Source of the DNA: Beroe ovata
Lineage: Eukaryota > Ctenophora > Nuda > Beroida > Beroidae
NCBI GenBank assembly: GCA_946803715.1
Contig: CAMPET010000079.1
Location: 91,660 to 123,005 of the forward strand
Length of the DNA: 31,346 nucleotides
Reading direction: 5' to 3'
Position 1 is the stretch's first letter. Every line of letters starts with the position of its first letter. Position numbers and translations under genes: made by a program. The notes below the pieces were generated by a model. It saw nothing but the letters and a program-made list of their open reading frames with translations, made no database searches and was not told where the DNA came from. Of the stretch, positions 1 to 10,213 are shown in pieces.

Positions 1-560
1 ACACACACACACACAGACACACACAGACACACACACACACACACACACACTCAGTGTGCACTGTGCAGTGTGCACACAGTACACTCATACAGTACACACA
101 CGCACAGTCTGTAGTTGTGTGAGAGTGTGGGAGAGAGAGGGACGGTATTGCGAGTCTAAGTGCCCTAGATAACTGGATAATTTAACGAATAGTGTATGTA
201 ATTACTCAGATCATGAATAATGTACAGCAATGAACACTACTAAGGACTGTACACCACAGCTTTTTATTGAGCGTATTGTTGTATAATGAATGTGTATGTA
301 TGTGTGTGTCTGTGTGTGTCTGTGTCTGTGTGTCTGTGTCAGTTACTGTGTGTGAAGATGTTTGTGTACAAATAGTGCAATTGTGAGAGATCATAACAAA
401 TGAATACAACACCATGTACCATACATTATAGTGATGCATAATGACGTAAGATTTATTAATAGAATGACACAATCCCTGTGATGGTCATTTTCGATAGAAA
501 CATAGAGGTAGAGGACATTCTACTTCTCAGAAAAGAATAAGGAGTGGACAAGAGACTCAC
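1..560. repeat. (CA)n microsatellite and F-BAR intron sequence at left edge
   Basis: Positions 1-50 are a nearly pure CA tract with two GA interruptions, followed by degenerate CA/GT-rich sequence to about 360. The stretch lies downstream, in the minus-strand sense, of the last visible F-BAR exon, whose donor is at 555-560, so it is probably intron. I see no further F-BAR exon here. Confidence 0.7.
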
Positions 561-3344
561 TTTTTCCACTTGAGCTTTCGTTGCGTTCATATCTTCATTG
601 ACGCGGGTGAAGGCTTGGGATGCGGTTTCGGCTTCCTTTGCCGCTTTCTCATACTTCTGCTGGTGCTGTGAGATAGTATTGATGAGTACATGGTATAATA
701 CACACTTGAAGAAGGGAGTTGTGGGTACACATGTACTAATTGTATCGTGTACAGGAATTACTGCATCCTTCTCTAAAGAGAGAGAGGGGGAGTGCCGAGT
801 GAGAGTGGAGATTAGAGTGGAGATTAGAGTGGGAATGAGAGGGGAGTGTCGAGTGGAGATTAAAATGGGAGTGAGAGGGGGAGGGGGAGTGAAGATTAAA
901 ATGGGAGTGAGAGGGCCAAGTGGGGGGAGTGAGGATGAGCAGGATGAGGGAGTGAGGGTGAGAGGGGGAGGAAGAAGAGATGATAATAAGTGGTTATTTG
1001 GACTCCTCATTGGAGAGTTCTATGGGGCCTGGATCCGTGGTGTATAGTGTACACCGTGTACACGACGTTCAATTTCATTTACACACATGTATATATCTAC
1101 ACACGAGAACTATCGCTCTAGTATTTGCTTTTATTGTTTGGACAATTCACTGGCATATTCGTACACACTGTTCACTTACATAATAGTGTGGTACCATTAA
1201 CAATACATAGTGAATAGCATTTGCGTCGAAGAGTTTGGACTCAATGTTCACACAGGTTTTGAATAATAAACCGATGATGACACACACGCAGGCATATACA
1301 TGGACCGTGTGCGTGTGCACTGCACAGTGTGCATACAGTGAAGCGCTGTACCAATAGTGTGACAGCTCTGACAGATTAGCGACATTTATAATCGTGCAAT
1401 GTAAATCACGTGACGTATCACGTGACAGGTGAACACGATTACTGTCATTATAAAACTAGAAATATCTTAACTGGGGATTATTTTTACTATTATGCATAAT
1501 TATCATGGACGTATAATAAAAATGACATTCTAGCAGGATTCGCTGCTTCACCTACAATACTAACATCTCAACATATTACAGCGAAACCAGAAGACCGAGT
1601 AGCACACTGTTTGCAATGATTTCCTATTCATCTGGCTACACAATAGTATTGCTGCAGCAGTACTTAATGTTCTTGTTAAATAGACACAAAGTTGGAACAG
1701 ACACAACAATGTCGACTATTATTTTGTGTTTCCCGCCACCTTGTGGAGTGTGGACACAATGATATTCATTGACTGTGAAGTGATAAGCAAATCACTACCG
1801 ATAAACGTGTACAATAAAACTGATTGTTCATAACTGTCACAGTGATACGTGACTCATCAGCTACAACCCACTTACCTACTACATCACTGTCCCCTTGAGG
1901 TCAAATTTCACATAGATTATTATAGTGTCAGCTTTATTACATTTTGCAAAGCGTGAACTAAGTGAACTGACAGTTACAAAGGAGGTGGTACAGGCTCATT
2001 TTGAAGCAATTCATGACAGTGAAATATCATCGTTCCTATGGAAGTGTCATTGTTCCAACCTAGCCATAAATCATGCTGTAGAATACAGAAGAATACAATT
2101 AATAGCAATTAACATCCATGATATGTATGCAAACTGTCATTATGCAATACACATGAATGTACGATTATCCGATCATTATCATGATAATGCCGAGACAAGC
2201 AGTTTGAGAATAATTTAAGGATAGCTTCTTTGGCAACTTGAATATAACTAGCACTGCAATCTTATCTGTTCGGTAAAAGCTTTTCTATGAGATTACTACA
2301 GTCTAATGTACATAATAGGCACCCCTTATTGCTCAGCATATCATCATGTGAATCACAATATGTTATTATTCATATCACATTATCGAGTTCTTAAACAGTA
2401 GATGAATGGAGAAGTACTTAATTGTAAATTGGAATACATACTCTCTCTAGGCTGCTTTGCCACTCCTTGTATTCTTGTTGCAGTTGAGAGGCAGTGTTAC
2501 ACAACTGAATGAAAGGGGTGCAGTGTAATGTATAAATCAGTAAAACAACATTCAGAGTTGTTGGTAATTCTCTCACTTTAAAGAACTGCCTCTAGTTTAT
2601 ACTCACATTCTTTCTATTATTTGTTGTTTCCTTGTGAACAACTTTTAGCCGTTCAGCAACTTTGTCCTGAAGTCCCTCTGCAAGCATCTCATGGTTGCGA
2701 GCAATGTTTTCCAACTGATCCAAAAATACACTGTATGCTCTCAGAGTAGAGAAACTGAAAATTTGATGTACTGATCAGTGATCATATTTTGTTACAAAAA
2801 AGACAAAATGGGCTATCAGAGCTTGAAGAAAAAATCATTTATTTGTGCCTTTATGAATAATTATTAGCTATTGATGTGTATCGTGTAAGAACTGAAATCT
2901 TGAAATTTATCTAAGGCCATGAATCAGCACAAACTATTACTCACTTCCCTGAGTCATCTTCCGTGTTTTTTAACTTATAAGTTTTCTTGAGACGCCTGAA
3001 AATGGATAACTCAGTGGAATACGAAGTGTTCTAAGATTTATGGCAAGATTTTTACTAGTTTAACTTTATGTATTATAAATCTGCACACAGAGAAAGAAGG
3101 TATGATCCCAAAGGAAACCTCAAATTTTTGACATAATCCTGTTCAAGTTTAATTCGATCACGAACAAAATCCTGACACTTCTTGGTAAATTCAAGTCCTT
3201 GCTCTGTGTGTTCCTGAATTCGTTCCCATTGATCCTGTAAATTGATCATTATACTAAAAAATTTAAATTCCTTTTTTCGCTTATAGAAAGACATACACAG
3301 AATAAACTTACCCATAAGCTTTCACCCCAAGTAAGACCAGTCAT
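561..3344 (-). CDS. F-BAR domain protein, TOCA family (CIP4/FBP17-like), 5' part
   Basis: Six in-phase exons were assembled on the minus strand: 3312-3344, 3119-3234, 2945-2995, 2607-2754, 2442-2504 and 561-665 (172 codons), continuing beyond the left edge. The start is ATG at 3344, giving MTGLTWGESLWDQW, which resembles the N-terminus of FBP17/CIP4 (…GTELWDQF). Recognisable family blocks follow: EHTEQGLEF, IKLEQDYVKNLR, a helix with FLDQLENIARNHEMLAEGL, and NEDMNATKAQVEK. These cover the first half of the crescent-shaped F-BAR dimer. TOCA proteins bind PI(4,5)P2 membranes and link Cdc42 to N-WASP actin assembly during endocytosis; that role is family knowledge. The HR1 and SH3 domains expected later are outside the window. 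Intron 5 (666-2441) is much longer than the others. Each junction keeps phase, with GTAAG, GTGAG or GTATG donors or a GTTTCC variant. Confidence 0.87.
666..2441 (-). other. Long intron of the F-BAR gene
   Basis: This 1.8-kb intron has a purine-rich stretch at about 775-975 made of repeats of AGAGTGGGAATGAGAGGG type, and a pair of ATCACGTGAC motifs at 1405-1414 and 1417-1426. The open frames crossing it are simple-sequence translations with no family resemblance. Confidence 0.6.
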
Positions 3345-3504
3345 AACATTTAAATACTGTCTGAACATTAAACAGTGAGACTCACAAGCCACTAAAGTCA
3401 CTATTCAATAATGTTTTGAACTACCAAATTATAATTATTTGATTCACTTGATAATCGACTTGGATTGCAGATGCATTTTTTGTACTGGGAGCACTGCATT
3501 ATTA

Positions 3505-3639
3505 TAACTTTGATGATAAATAGGACGAGAAGTGTTGCAACAAACATTTTACTGTAGCAATAAAATGAAGCATTGATCTGTTTATTGCTACAGTAAAATG
3601 TTCGTTACAACACCTCTTGTCCTATTTATCATCAAAGTT
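3505..3639. repeat. Long inverted repeat (foldback), arms about 59 bp
   Basis: The arm TAACTTTGATGATAAATAGG… at 3505-3563 is repeated in reverse complement at 3581-3639 with only a few mismatches, around a 17-base loop. Short non-coding foldbacks like this are typical of MITEs. No clear target-site duplication flanks it. Confidence 0.88.
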
Positions 3640-4090
3640 ACCAAAAGATCCCTCTTTCACACACCATACATTATATCTCATATATCCTTTCAATTTCAGT
3701 TTCTTGGCACAATTACAACAACAATGACAGCTTGAGTGATACTAGTAATCATCTGTCATTATATGTAGGGCATACTAAATTCTGAAATCATGCTATAAGT
3801 ATATTTAGTGCAATGTGTTAGCAGTAAGGCCGTGACTGCTTCTTCATATCAGTTCAGGGCCATGTCTGGATTGCATTGTACTTATGGAGTCATGAGGCGA
3901 CACAAATAACCGTGGATAGAACCCTTTAGAACCCATAGGGGCCATAGAAAATCACCGGCCAAAATAAGGGTCAGGAGGACCTCATAGAACCATAAGGGTT
4001 GGTAAACTACCACCAGATACTGAAAGAGACTCATAGGCTTATAGACGACTAGAATAAGGGGACATCAGGAACAGGAACTAGGTATATCAC

Positions 4091-4148
4091 TGATACTATT
4101 TGTTGGTTGGGTGCTATACCTATAGCACCCAACCAACAAATAGTATCA
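4091..4148. repeat. Perfect 27-bp hairpin
   Basis: The sequence TGATACTATTTGTTGGTTGG… at 4091-4117 is followed by a 4-base loop (ACCT) and its exact reverse complement at 4122-4148. The arms contain no mismatch. It is either a young foldback or a structured-RNA source. Confidence 0.9.
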
Positions 4149-4337
4149 TAGCCTCAAGAATTGAAGAAGTGTCTCTAACTCTGAAGTGGAGAAGTATTAC
4201 TAGACACTAATTCTTGATATGGGAGCTGAAGATACTACTTCTTGATTCAATGATTTGGGAGCTAGGAACACTATTCCTTGAGTTCGACTACTAGGTTTCT
4301 TGTGCTGGTATGGTAACTATACCCCTTATACCATGAA

Positions 4338-4620
4338 GGGGCGCGCGTGCAAGAAACAGCAAGGTGAGTGGACAGATAGCATTCAATTGTCAGATGCTCA
4401 GCTCAACTTCATTTTTTCTGACGTGACCTGTTCACCGTGGACAGACGCAAAGCGCGAGCGCCTTGCGTCAGCGAATTATATTGCTGTCTGAGAATAAGTT
4501 TGCGCCGCGCGCAAAACGAAATTCTCGACAGGGCCAGGCCGCCAGGCAGGGTCTATCATCGATCGACAACATAACGGAGCTGGAGTTCAACTTTGACCGC
4601 ACGGCGCACAGGTGCGCCGC
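4338..4620. repeat. CGCG-rich repeat patch
   Basis: CpG-dense sequence with GGGGCGCGCG, AAGCGCGAGCGCC, GCGCCGCGCGC and GGTGCGCCGCGC blocks lies inside otherwise CpG-poor intergenic DNA. It carries GCAAGAAACAG and GTGGACAGATAG words near 4347-4379, which also occur in the hairpin family at 6564-6643 and 16910-17020. Similar CGCG patches sit near those elements. It is probably the interior of an older, larger relative. Confidence 0.5.
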
Positions 4621-4632
4621 GCTGTTTCTAAG

Positions 4633-4764
4633 CAATATTTGACAGATTTTATCTGACCTCTGTTTCTCGCGCGCGCCGCGCCTCCATCGAAGGCCGAAAC
4701 TGTTAGTGTTTCGGCCTTCGATGAAGGCGCGCGAGAAACAGGTCAGGTAACATCTGACAAATAC
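4633..4764. mobile_element. Foldback element with CGCG core
   Basis: A left arm (TATTTGACAGATTTTATCTG, then ACCTCTGTTTCTCGCGCGC…) pairs imperfectly with the right arm running to about 4764. The centre is a perfect hairpin, CATCGAAGGCCGAAAC with its complement around TGTTAGT. The words TCTGACC, TGTTTCTCGCGCGC and GATGTTA link it to the hairpins at 6564-6643, 16910-17020, 17309-17411 and 21060-21113. No coding capacity, so it would be a non-autonomous element. Confidence 0.7.
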
Positions 4765-5112
4765 TATACTAGACACGGTTTATAAAATCAGCAATGTCCA
4801 AACCATCCCTTCCAGATGTTTTCTATCCACTGCAATGCAATCTGTTCTCTGTGGCATGGGCAATGGGCAAGTGTTCATGTTTTAATTTTCTCGTGCAACA
4901 TTGAACATGCAAGAACGGTGGAAATGTATATGAGAAGGATAATGGCACCTTATTTAAACTTTAACCTTAAAATAACCTGTCAATATAAAATTGGTACTAA
5001 GACGTGGAAGCTAGTTTAAATCTACAACCGTCGGCTGTCACGTTAAAACAAATAAAATGCTGCGGCATGCGATGTCCATATGCCCATTTGTCAAACGTAT
5101 TCACTCAGTGTC

Positions 5113-8100
5113 TTAGTTGGACGTTTTGTTAAAATAATACCGCAAACAGTGCATAGACGAGCACTGTGAATGATCGTGGGAATCTGGATCATCATCCTGA
5201 GAGACAACTTCTCTACCAGTTCTCTGCGTGCAGTTCTCATCTTCTCTGCTCGTCTGCGAGGAGTTTTGAAAGAGTGCGCGAGAGTGTTCACTACAATACA
5301 CATTGACGGAAGGGTTGCCCGGTGGCGAGGACACGCTATTGTGAGGGTCACTCTGCGATGAGTCCTGTGTGAGGGGTTCCTGGCTGAGTTGAGACATTGG
5401 GTCAGAGTTATGCTGGCACAACCACTGAGATACAGTCACCCCCTCGTCACCCGAGAATAGACTCTTCCTCTTCTTAGAGGTCGGGTCGTGGTCAGGGCAA
5501 CCAAGCTCGTGACTCAGCAGTCGTTTTCGTGGCCGACTAGGCATTTCCAAAATGGGGGAAGATGACAACTCAGACACTTCTACCGCTGACGAGAGGCAGA
5601 ACGTACACCGGCAGTTATTCCTATGGATGGGGGTTCCCGTTCTAGTAAACTTCCTGGTGGAAGTTGGGTGGTAGTTTTCCTTGCCGTCGGGGGAGCGCAT
5701 CCGGGTCTGGGCGTGGCATCCTCGTGTGGGCGTGGTGGGCAGGTCAGAGTGGATCCGCTTTGGACGGGGTATGGACGATGAGGAGCAGCTGCGAGGTGTG
5801 AAACCTCGCGCAGCGAGGTCTGGAGTTTGGGAGTTCCCGCCTGGGGTAAAAGAGAAATCAGTGCAGCAAGAGCGTACAGATATCCACATGTTTGATAATA
5901 CGGAGCACACTTACAGCTGCTCGGGAGATTGGGTGTGTGCAGTTTGAGTGGAGCTAACTGTCGGCAGCATGTCACACACGACATCGAGCAATCAGCCGGT
6001 GACAGCGTCTGTGTCTCCACATCGTCTCTGCTTCCTAACAATGGTGAAGTTTGCGTTGCTATGGTAACGCCACGCATTTCGCTCTGTGTGCCTGCTGACG
6101 AGCACTCTGAACCCGGACTCTGGATACCAATGGAGGCCGTCTTGCTCGACTCTGGAACTTCGCCGTCCGGTTGAACTAACGAACTCTTCCTCACCCGTTC
6201 TTTGCGTTTGGGTACTTTCTTGGGGCTCCGAATCTTGAGCGAGTCTTTCTCGTTAAGATCAAGTGGTTTTACCGTGGATTTAGGTAGCAGTGCTGCGATC
6301 TGGTTAAAATGGTCATCATAAAGTTTAGGTTCACTCATCTCGGCACAAGTTTGTTGTAAAATGATCAGTTTGTTTTGATATGTTACCTTATTTTGGAGTC
6401 TTGGTGACTGTCTCAGTGGGGAGGATTTCTTCTCGGTCGACAACAACCCACTTGTTTTAAAATATGCCGATATTTTGCCAGGTGTTCTTGGAGAATGTCG
6501 AAGTGGTGAACTAGCGGGCGAATTTCCTGTGAAATGAGGCACAGGTTATCAAGCTGGTATCATTTGCCGGATGTTATCTGTCCACTGTTTCTTGAGCGCC
6601 GGGTGCAAGAAACAGTGGACACTGGACAGATAACATCCGGCAAGGTATCATTGTTCTGTGTTCACGTCCTTTCTCAGAAATTCCCACCAAACTTGCGCGC
6701 CGCATTAACTGGAAATGAGCGCGAAGCAAAATGTAAGGATGGTTTCGCGCGCTGCGCATATGTACAACTTTGGAGATAAATTTTCTGGAAATGTGACAGT
6801 TGTCACAATACGATGACTGCAATGAAACCTGAGTGCACACGTAGTGAGGCAACACCAGCTCTCTTATTAACTTTTCTCTTCGGTGTAGTAACACTTTCCA
6901 GACTACTGAAAGTGCGATTTGGTGAGTAGTAAATTCCCATTTCTTAAAACCAAGGTTTGAACGCTGTGTAACTCACATTGTAGCAGAAGTGGTCGGAGCA
7001 TCTTCGTGACATCCAATCTGTGATGGTGTCACCGTTTTCACACTCTGTGATGGTGTCACCACAACTTCCTGAAGTCGGGAGGGCGTTGCAGTTCTGGGTG
7101 TGGCAGTTCTAGCTGGCGTGGAGACCTCCCTCTCAACCAAGTTCAGAGCTGAGAGGGGGACAGGGGTGTGGTTGGCGAGTGTGGAGGCCGACCCCACCCG
7201 GAACCCCTCTTTACAGAGCGATGTCTGGTCGTGTAGACGCCAAATACGTGCGGAGAGGTCGTCAGAGCATGACACGATTACTCCAATGTCCGTGGGACTA
7301 CACGCCACACTGGTTACTTCCCCTGGGAGACGGAAATGCGAATAATGTACCAGCAGAAAGTGGGGAATCCAAATACAAATACACATAGGAACTCAAGGTC
7401 TCTTGAAACAAGGCCGATTCCCAAATATCCACTCACCGCTATGTCCGTCTAGCTTGACGGGCGCTAGGCCCGGCTTGGCAATGTCCCAGATAAACACAGA
7501 ATGGGAGCTGGATCCACTGACCAAGTAGCGGTTGTCACATGTGACACTGGTCTTCACATAGAACGTGGAGTTCGTGTGACCAGTGAGCACTGATACTGGG
7601 TCCCTAGATGGGCAGAGTCAGAGATGGGAAATAGGAGTGAATCCCAATAGTTAAAGCGTTCAGTCTAAGCAGGAATTTCATAGATTATATGCTCAATATC
7701 CCACAAATAAGCTATCAATTGAGTTGGCAGTGGTTTGTTTGAGGAATCGATATTACAGTAGTTATGGTTCTATAAGGGGTATATAAGGGGTCTATAAGGA
7801 CCAAGGCTCTGATCCAAAATTTGGGAATTGGAATTTGGTTGTTCTTATTTACGAATAACATCAGTCAGAAGTAATTGAGCACTGTTCAGATGTCTCATCT
7901 CAAACACAAGGAAATATTATTTAGAGGTATTGACTTCGATTTTTTGAACAATTTCTGAATTAGGAATTGACTTCGATTTTTTGAACAACTTCTGAATTAG
8001 GAATTTTATGAAAGAAGGCTTTCGAAGCATCATTTCTTTTCACTGAATTGAGACTTTGAGTGTGTATGTGTTCTGAACATGCTACAGCTAGTCTCAATGA

Positions 8101-10213
8101 AGACGGGGTTGTTAGAAGGATCTAGCCTAATCCTCTGCCCCAGAGTTCAACTAGCTGTATCGGACTTTGGCCGCCGCTAGTGCATGCCCAGAACTTGCTT
8201 TGATTTTCGATTCTTTGGTTTTCCCCTTGCCTTCTCTTTCGTTTCCAATTTGGTTTTAGCTTTCATCTCTTTACTTTCACGATTTCATTTTCATCTTTGA
8301 TTTCAGTTTTCGCCCTTCAGTTTTCAAAACTTTAGTTTCGTATGTAATTTCGAGCGCTGATTCCATTTTTCGAGGTCCCAATGCTCTGGGACCACACACT
8401 ATGCCAGTTGCATCAAATACGAGGTCATATACGGCCCTTACGCTCTCTTATGCACAAACATTAACGTCATATATAACGAGAAGCTGCCCAAAACTACCTG
8501 GTTTCAAGCAATGTGTTATACACATAGATGCAATCGTCCGTACAGCTAGAGAATAGGTAACTCCCGCAGGATGTCAGACTGAGGGAGGAAATACCGTGTT
8601 TGCGGGTAGCAGAACCCACGTACGGATACACGTGTTTTGCTTGCGGGACTCCTGGCAGGGAGAGTGCTCATGAGAGAGAGAGCGGTGAGGAGCATAAATA
8701 CTCCTCGAGTAGTTTTATCAAAATAACCGGGGTGAATAATGAGCATTTAATATGAGGATTAGGGGACACGCCCCGAGTGCCACGCCGCCCACCTCGAGAA
8801 TTGGTGTAATATCGCCTCACATCCCACATCTTCACCACACCGTCTGCAGCCCCGCTGGAGTAGAGACTGTTCTCGTCTCTAAAGAGCACGCTCGTGACTG
8901 ATTGCTGAGCGTCTGTTGTGTTCCTACAGAGTAGTGAATCACTGCGCCGGTGCACGCCGGATTGGCGACAATATAAAAGCAGACCGAATACTGCAACAAT
9001 TGTGAAACCTATCTTTTGATAATACATAATGTACGATGCCCATTACCCAACTATGTACCTGTTTGACCTCCTAGACGCTGTTTGTACCGTTGCTACTGTA
9101 CAGTGCACCCCGTGTAGGATATTCACGGGTTTGAAATATCCCGATTTCATAGCTCTGTTCCGGGAGTCCCATAACATCACGTTACCGTCACGTGCTCCTG
9201 TTGGTGGTCACGTGTATTAGTAGTCACGCGTTGTGGGTCACGTGTTATCAACAAATCACACATCATAGAGACAATCGACATGGCACACGTATGAGGAGGG
9301 GAAAGGGGAGAAGAGACTACAATTATTACCAGTAGCAAAGACATTAGGATGGTTCTGCTTGAAGGATATGCTCCTCAAGCTGCACGAGTGTCCCTTGAAT
9401 ACTGAGATACACTTGCTTCTCTCCACATCCCACAGTTGTGCAGTCTGGTCACCTGTCATAGTTGTGTTACTATGTTGTTACATGAGCAACAACACGTGAT
9501 AGCTGTGTAGCAACAACACGTGATAGCTGTGTAGCAACAACACGTGATAGCTGTGTAGCAACAACACGTGAAACATCACTAACCTGAGGCCGTGACGAGT
9601 TTATTTTCTCCCTCCACCCAAGCGATATCAAAGACAGCGTTCACGTGCGCTTGCCACGTCCTCACACAACCTCCATCCTTCTTCAGTGTATCAATGAGAT
9701 GGACCTGCGCACGCGGTATTACTATTGATATAGTAATTTGCCTCAATAAACTCAGTCGATCGAAGATACGAAAAATGTTACCATGGTAACAAACCTTGCC
9801 ATCCTCATTAGCAACCGCCACGAGGTGACTGGCGCCAGACTGTCTGGAGAATGCACAGGAGAATGGGAGTGGGGGCTGCTCCCCATCCTCTGCCGCTGTC
9901 ATACAGTGTTCATCTGCCTGTGAGTTATGAGGTGAGGTGATACAAGGGTTGCCCACCTACACAGAGGTTGTGTTTGATGGCATGAATACTTCATGAAGAT
10001 GATGAAATGAAGATGATGAAATATTATAAGTGAGGGGGAATGGGACATGGGATGATGGATAAGCATTGCTGATTGGCAATGTACGATGACTCATACCTTG
10101 TAACAGGTGACGTCATTAAACACGCGGTACAGTGATAGCCGTGGCTTTACACTGATATCATCCCAACTACCATTCACTTCTCTCTTCCAGCACAGCCGTT
10201 GTATGGACACCAT
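5113..10213 (-). CDS. DTL: DTL/CDT2, WD40 substrate receptor of CRL4 ubiquitin ligase
   Basis: Twelve exons: 10097-10213, 9795-9956, 9584-9704, 9330-9452, about 9102-9197, about 8793-8912, 8498-8651, 7437-7603, 6977-7322, 6829-6905, 5915-6526 and 5113-5840. They encode about 940 residues (human about 730). All joins keep phase; the exon 5/6 boundary has alternative sites differing by a few residues. CDT2 brings PCNA-bound CDT1, p21 and SET8 to CUL4-DDB1 for degradation (family knowledge). Diagnostic blocks are LVAVANEDGKV, HVNAVFDIAWVEGENKLVTA, GDQTAQLWDVER, ARDGNVMLWDSR, SVTSVLFRDENSLYSSGAADG, SCTDDCIYVYN, GHTNSTFYVKTSV, SGSSSHSVFIWDIA and SCSDDLSARIWRL. The C-terminal half is low-complexity, rich in SP/TP sites and basic patches (TPKRK, PRKRL, SKKRK), and ends with a PIP box. 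Start ATG at 10213 is the first in-frame Met. Confidence 0.93.
5131..5154 (-). other. DTL: C-terminal PIP box of DTL
   Basis: The encoded octamer MHCLRYYF, preceded by SS and followed by NKTSN and the stop, fits the PCNA-interacting pattern (Q/M)-x-x-(I/L/M)-x-x-aromatic-aromatic. As I recall, human CDT2 ends with a PIP box SSMRKICTYF in the same relative place, so this is the likely orthologous site. Confidence 0.8.
6459..6482 (-). other. DTL: Second, internal PIP-like motif in DTL
   Basis: Near the start of exon 11 (residues about 510-517) the protein reads RTPGKISAYFKTSG. PGKISAYF matches the hydrophobic and double-aromatic positions of a PIP box and has flanking lysines, but the Gln/Met position is Pro. 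It lies about 420 residues before the C-terminal PIP box. Confidence 0.5.
6564..6643. mobile_element. hAT-like MITE in DTL intron 10, with 8-bp target duplication
   Basis: The 80-bp element begins TTGCCGGATGTTATCTGTCC and ends with the reverse complement. The arms then continue through ACTGTTTCTTG and CAAGAAACAGT around a short loop. GGTATCAT occurs directly outside both ends, at 6556-6563 and 6644-6651. An 8-bp duplication is the hallmark of hAT-superfamily insertions. There is no coding capacity. It sits inside an intron, so splicing should remove it. Confidence 0.85.
7604..8497 (-). other. DTL intron 7 with 37-bp tandem duplication
   Basis: This 894-base intron separates the CTDDCIYVYN exon from the GHTNSTFYVK exon. 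A 37-bp unit beginning ATTGACTTCGATTTTTTGAA is present twice in tandem at 7929-7965 and 7966-8002 with one difference. Positions 8200-8360 are pyrimidine-rich. Nothing coding is seen. Confidence 0.65.
9486..9570. repeat. 24-bp tandem repeat carrying CACGTG, four copies
   Basis: The unit GCAACAACACGTGATAGCTG-TGTA repeats at 9486, 9510, 9534 and 9558 inside DTL intron 3. The last copy is partial. Each copy contains one CACGTG E-box. Confidence 0.9.
9777..9790. promoter_or_regulatory. X-box-like palindrome in DTL intron 2
   Basis: GTTACCATGGTAAC is a perfect 14-bp palindrome matching the RFX-factor X-box pattern GTNRCC-N(0-3)-RGYAAC. It begins three bases inside the intron after the donor of exon 2. 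Function is inferred only from the match. Confidence 0.4.

Larger units (their letters stand above)
3345..5112. other. Intergenic region with several inverted repeats
   Basis: This lies between the F-BAR start and the DTL stop codon. It holds a long inverted repeat (3505-3639), a perfect hairpin (4091-4148), a CGCG-rich patch (about 4338-4520) and a foldback element (4633-4764), each listed separately. I see no supported coding exon; frames at 4300-4491, 4468-4776 and 4816-5019 run across these repeats and look non-coding. Confidence 0.6.

Noticed and set aside
206-1183. Open frames of 60-180 codons on both strands near the left edge
   Set aside because: They translate simple repeats (CA/GT tracts and the purine-rich GAGTGG array), and one only gains sense where it overlaps the real F-BAR exon at 561-665.
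4300-5019. Three open frames in the F-BAR to DTL intergenic region
   Set aside because: They run through foldback and CGCG-rich repeats, show no family resemblance, and have no convincing splice context.
5929-6779. Plus-strand frames opposite DTL exons 10-12
   Set aside because: Antisense shadows; the minus-strand frame is supported by phase-consistent exons and the C-terminal PIP box.
7100-7388. Plus-strand frames opposite the DTL WD40 exon
   Set aside because: Antisense shadows of a well-supported coding exon on the minus strand.
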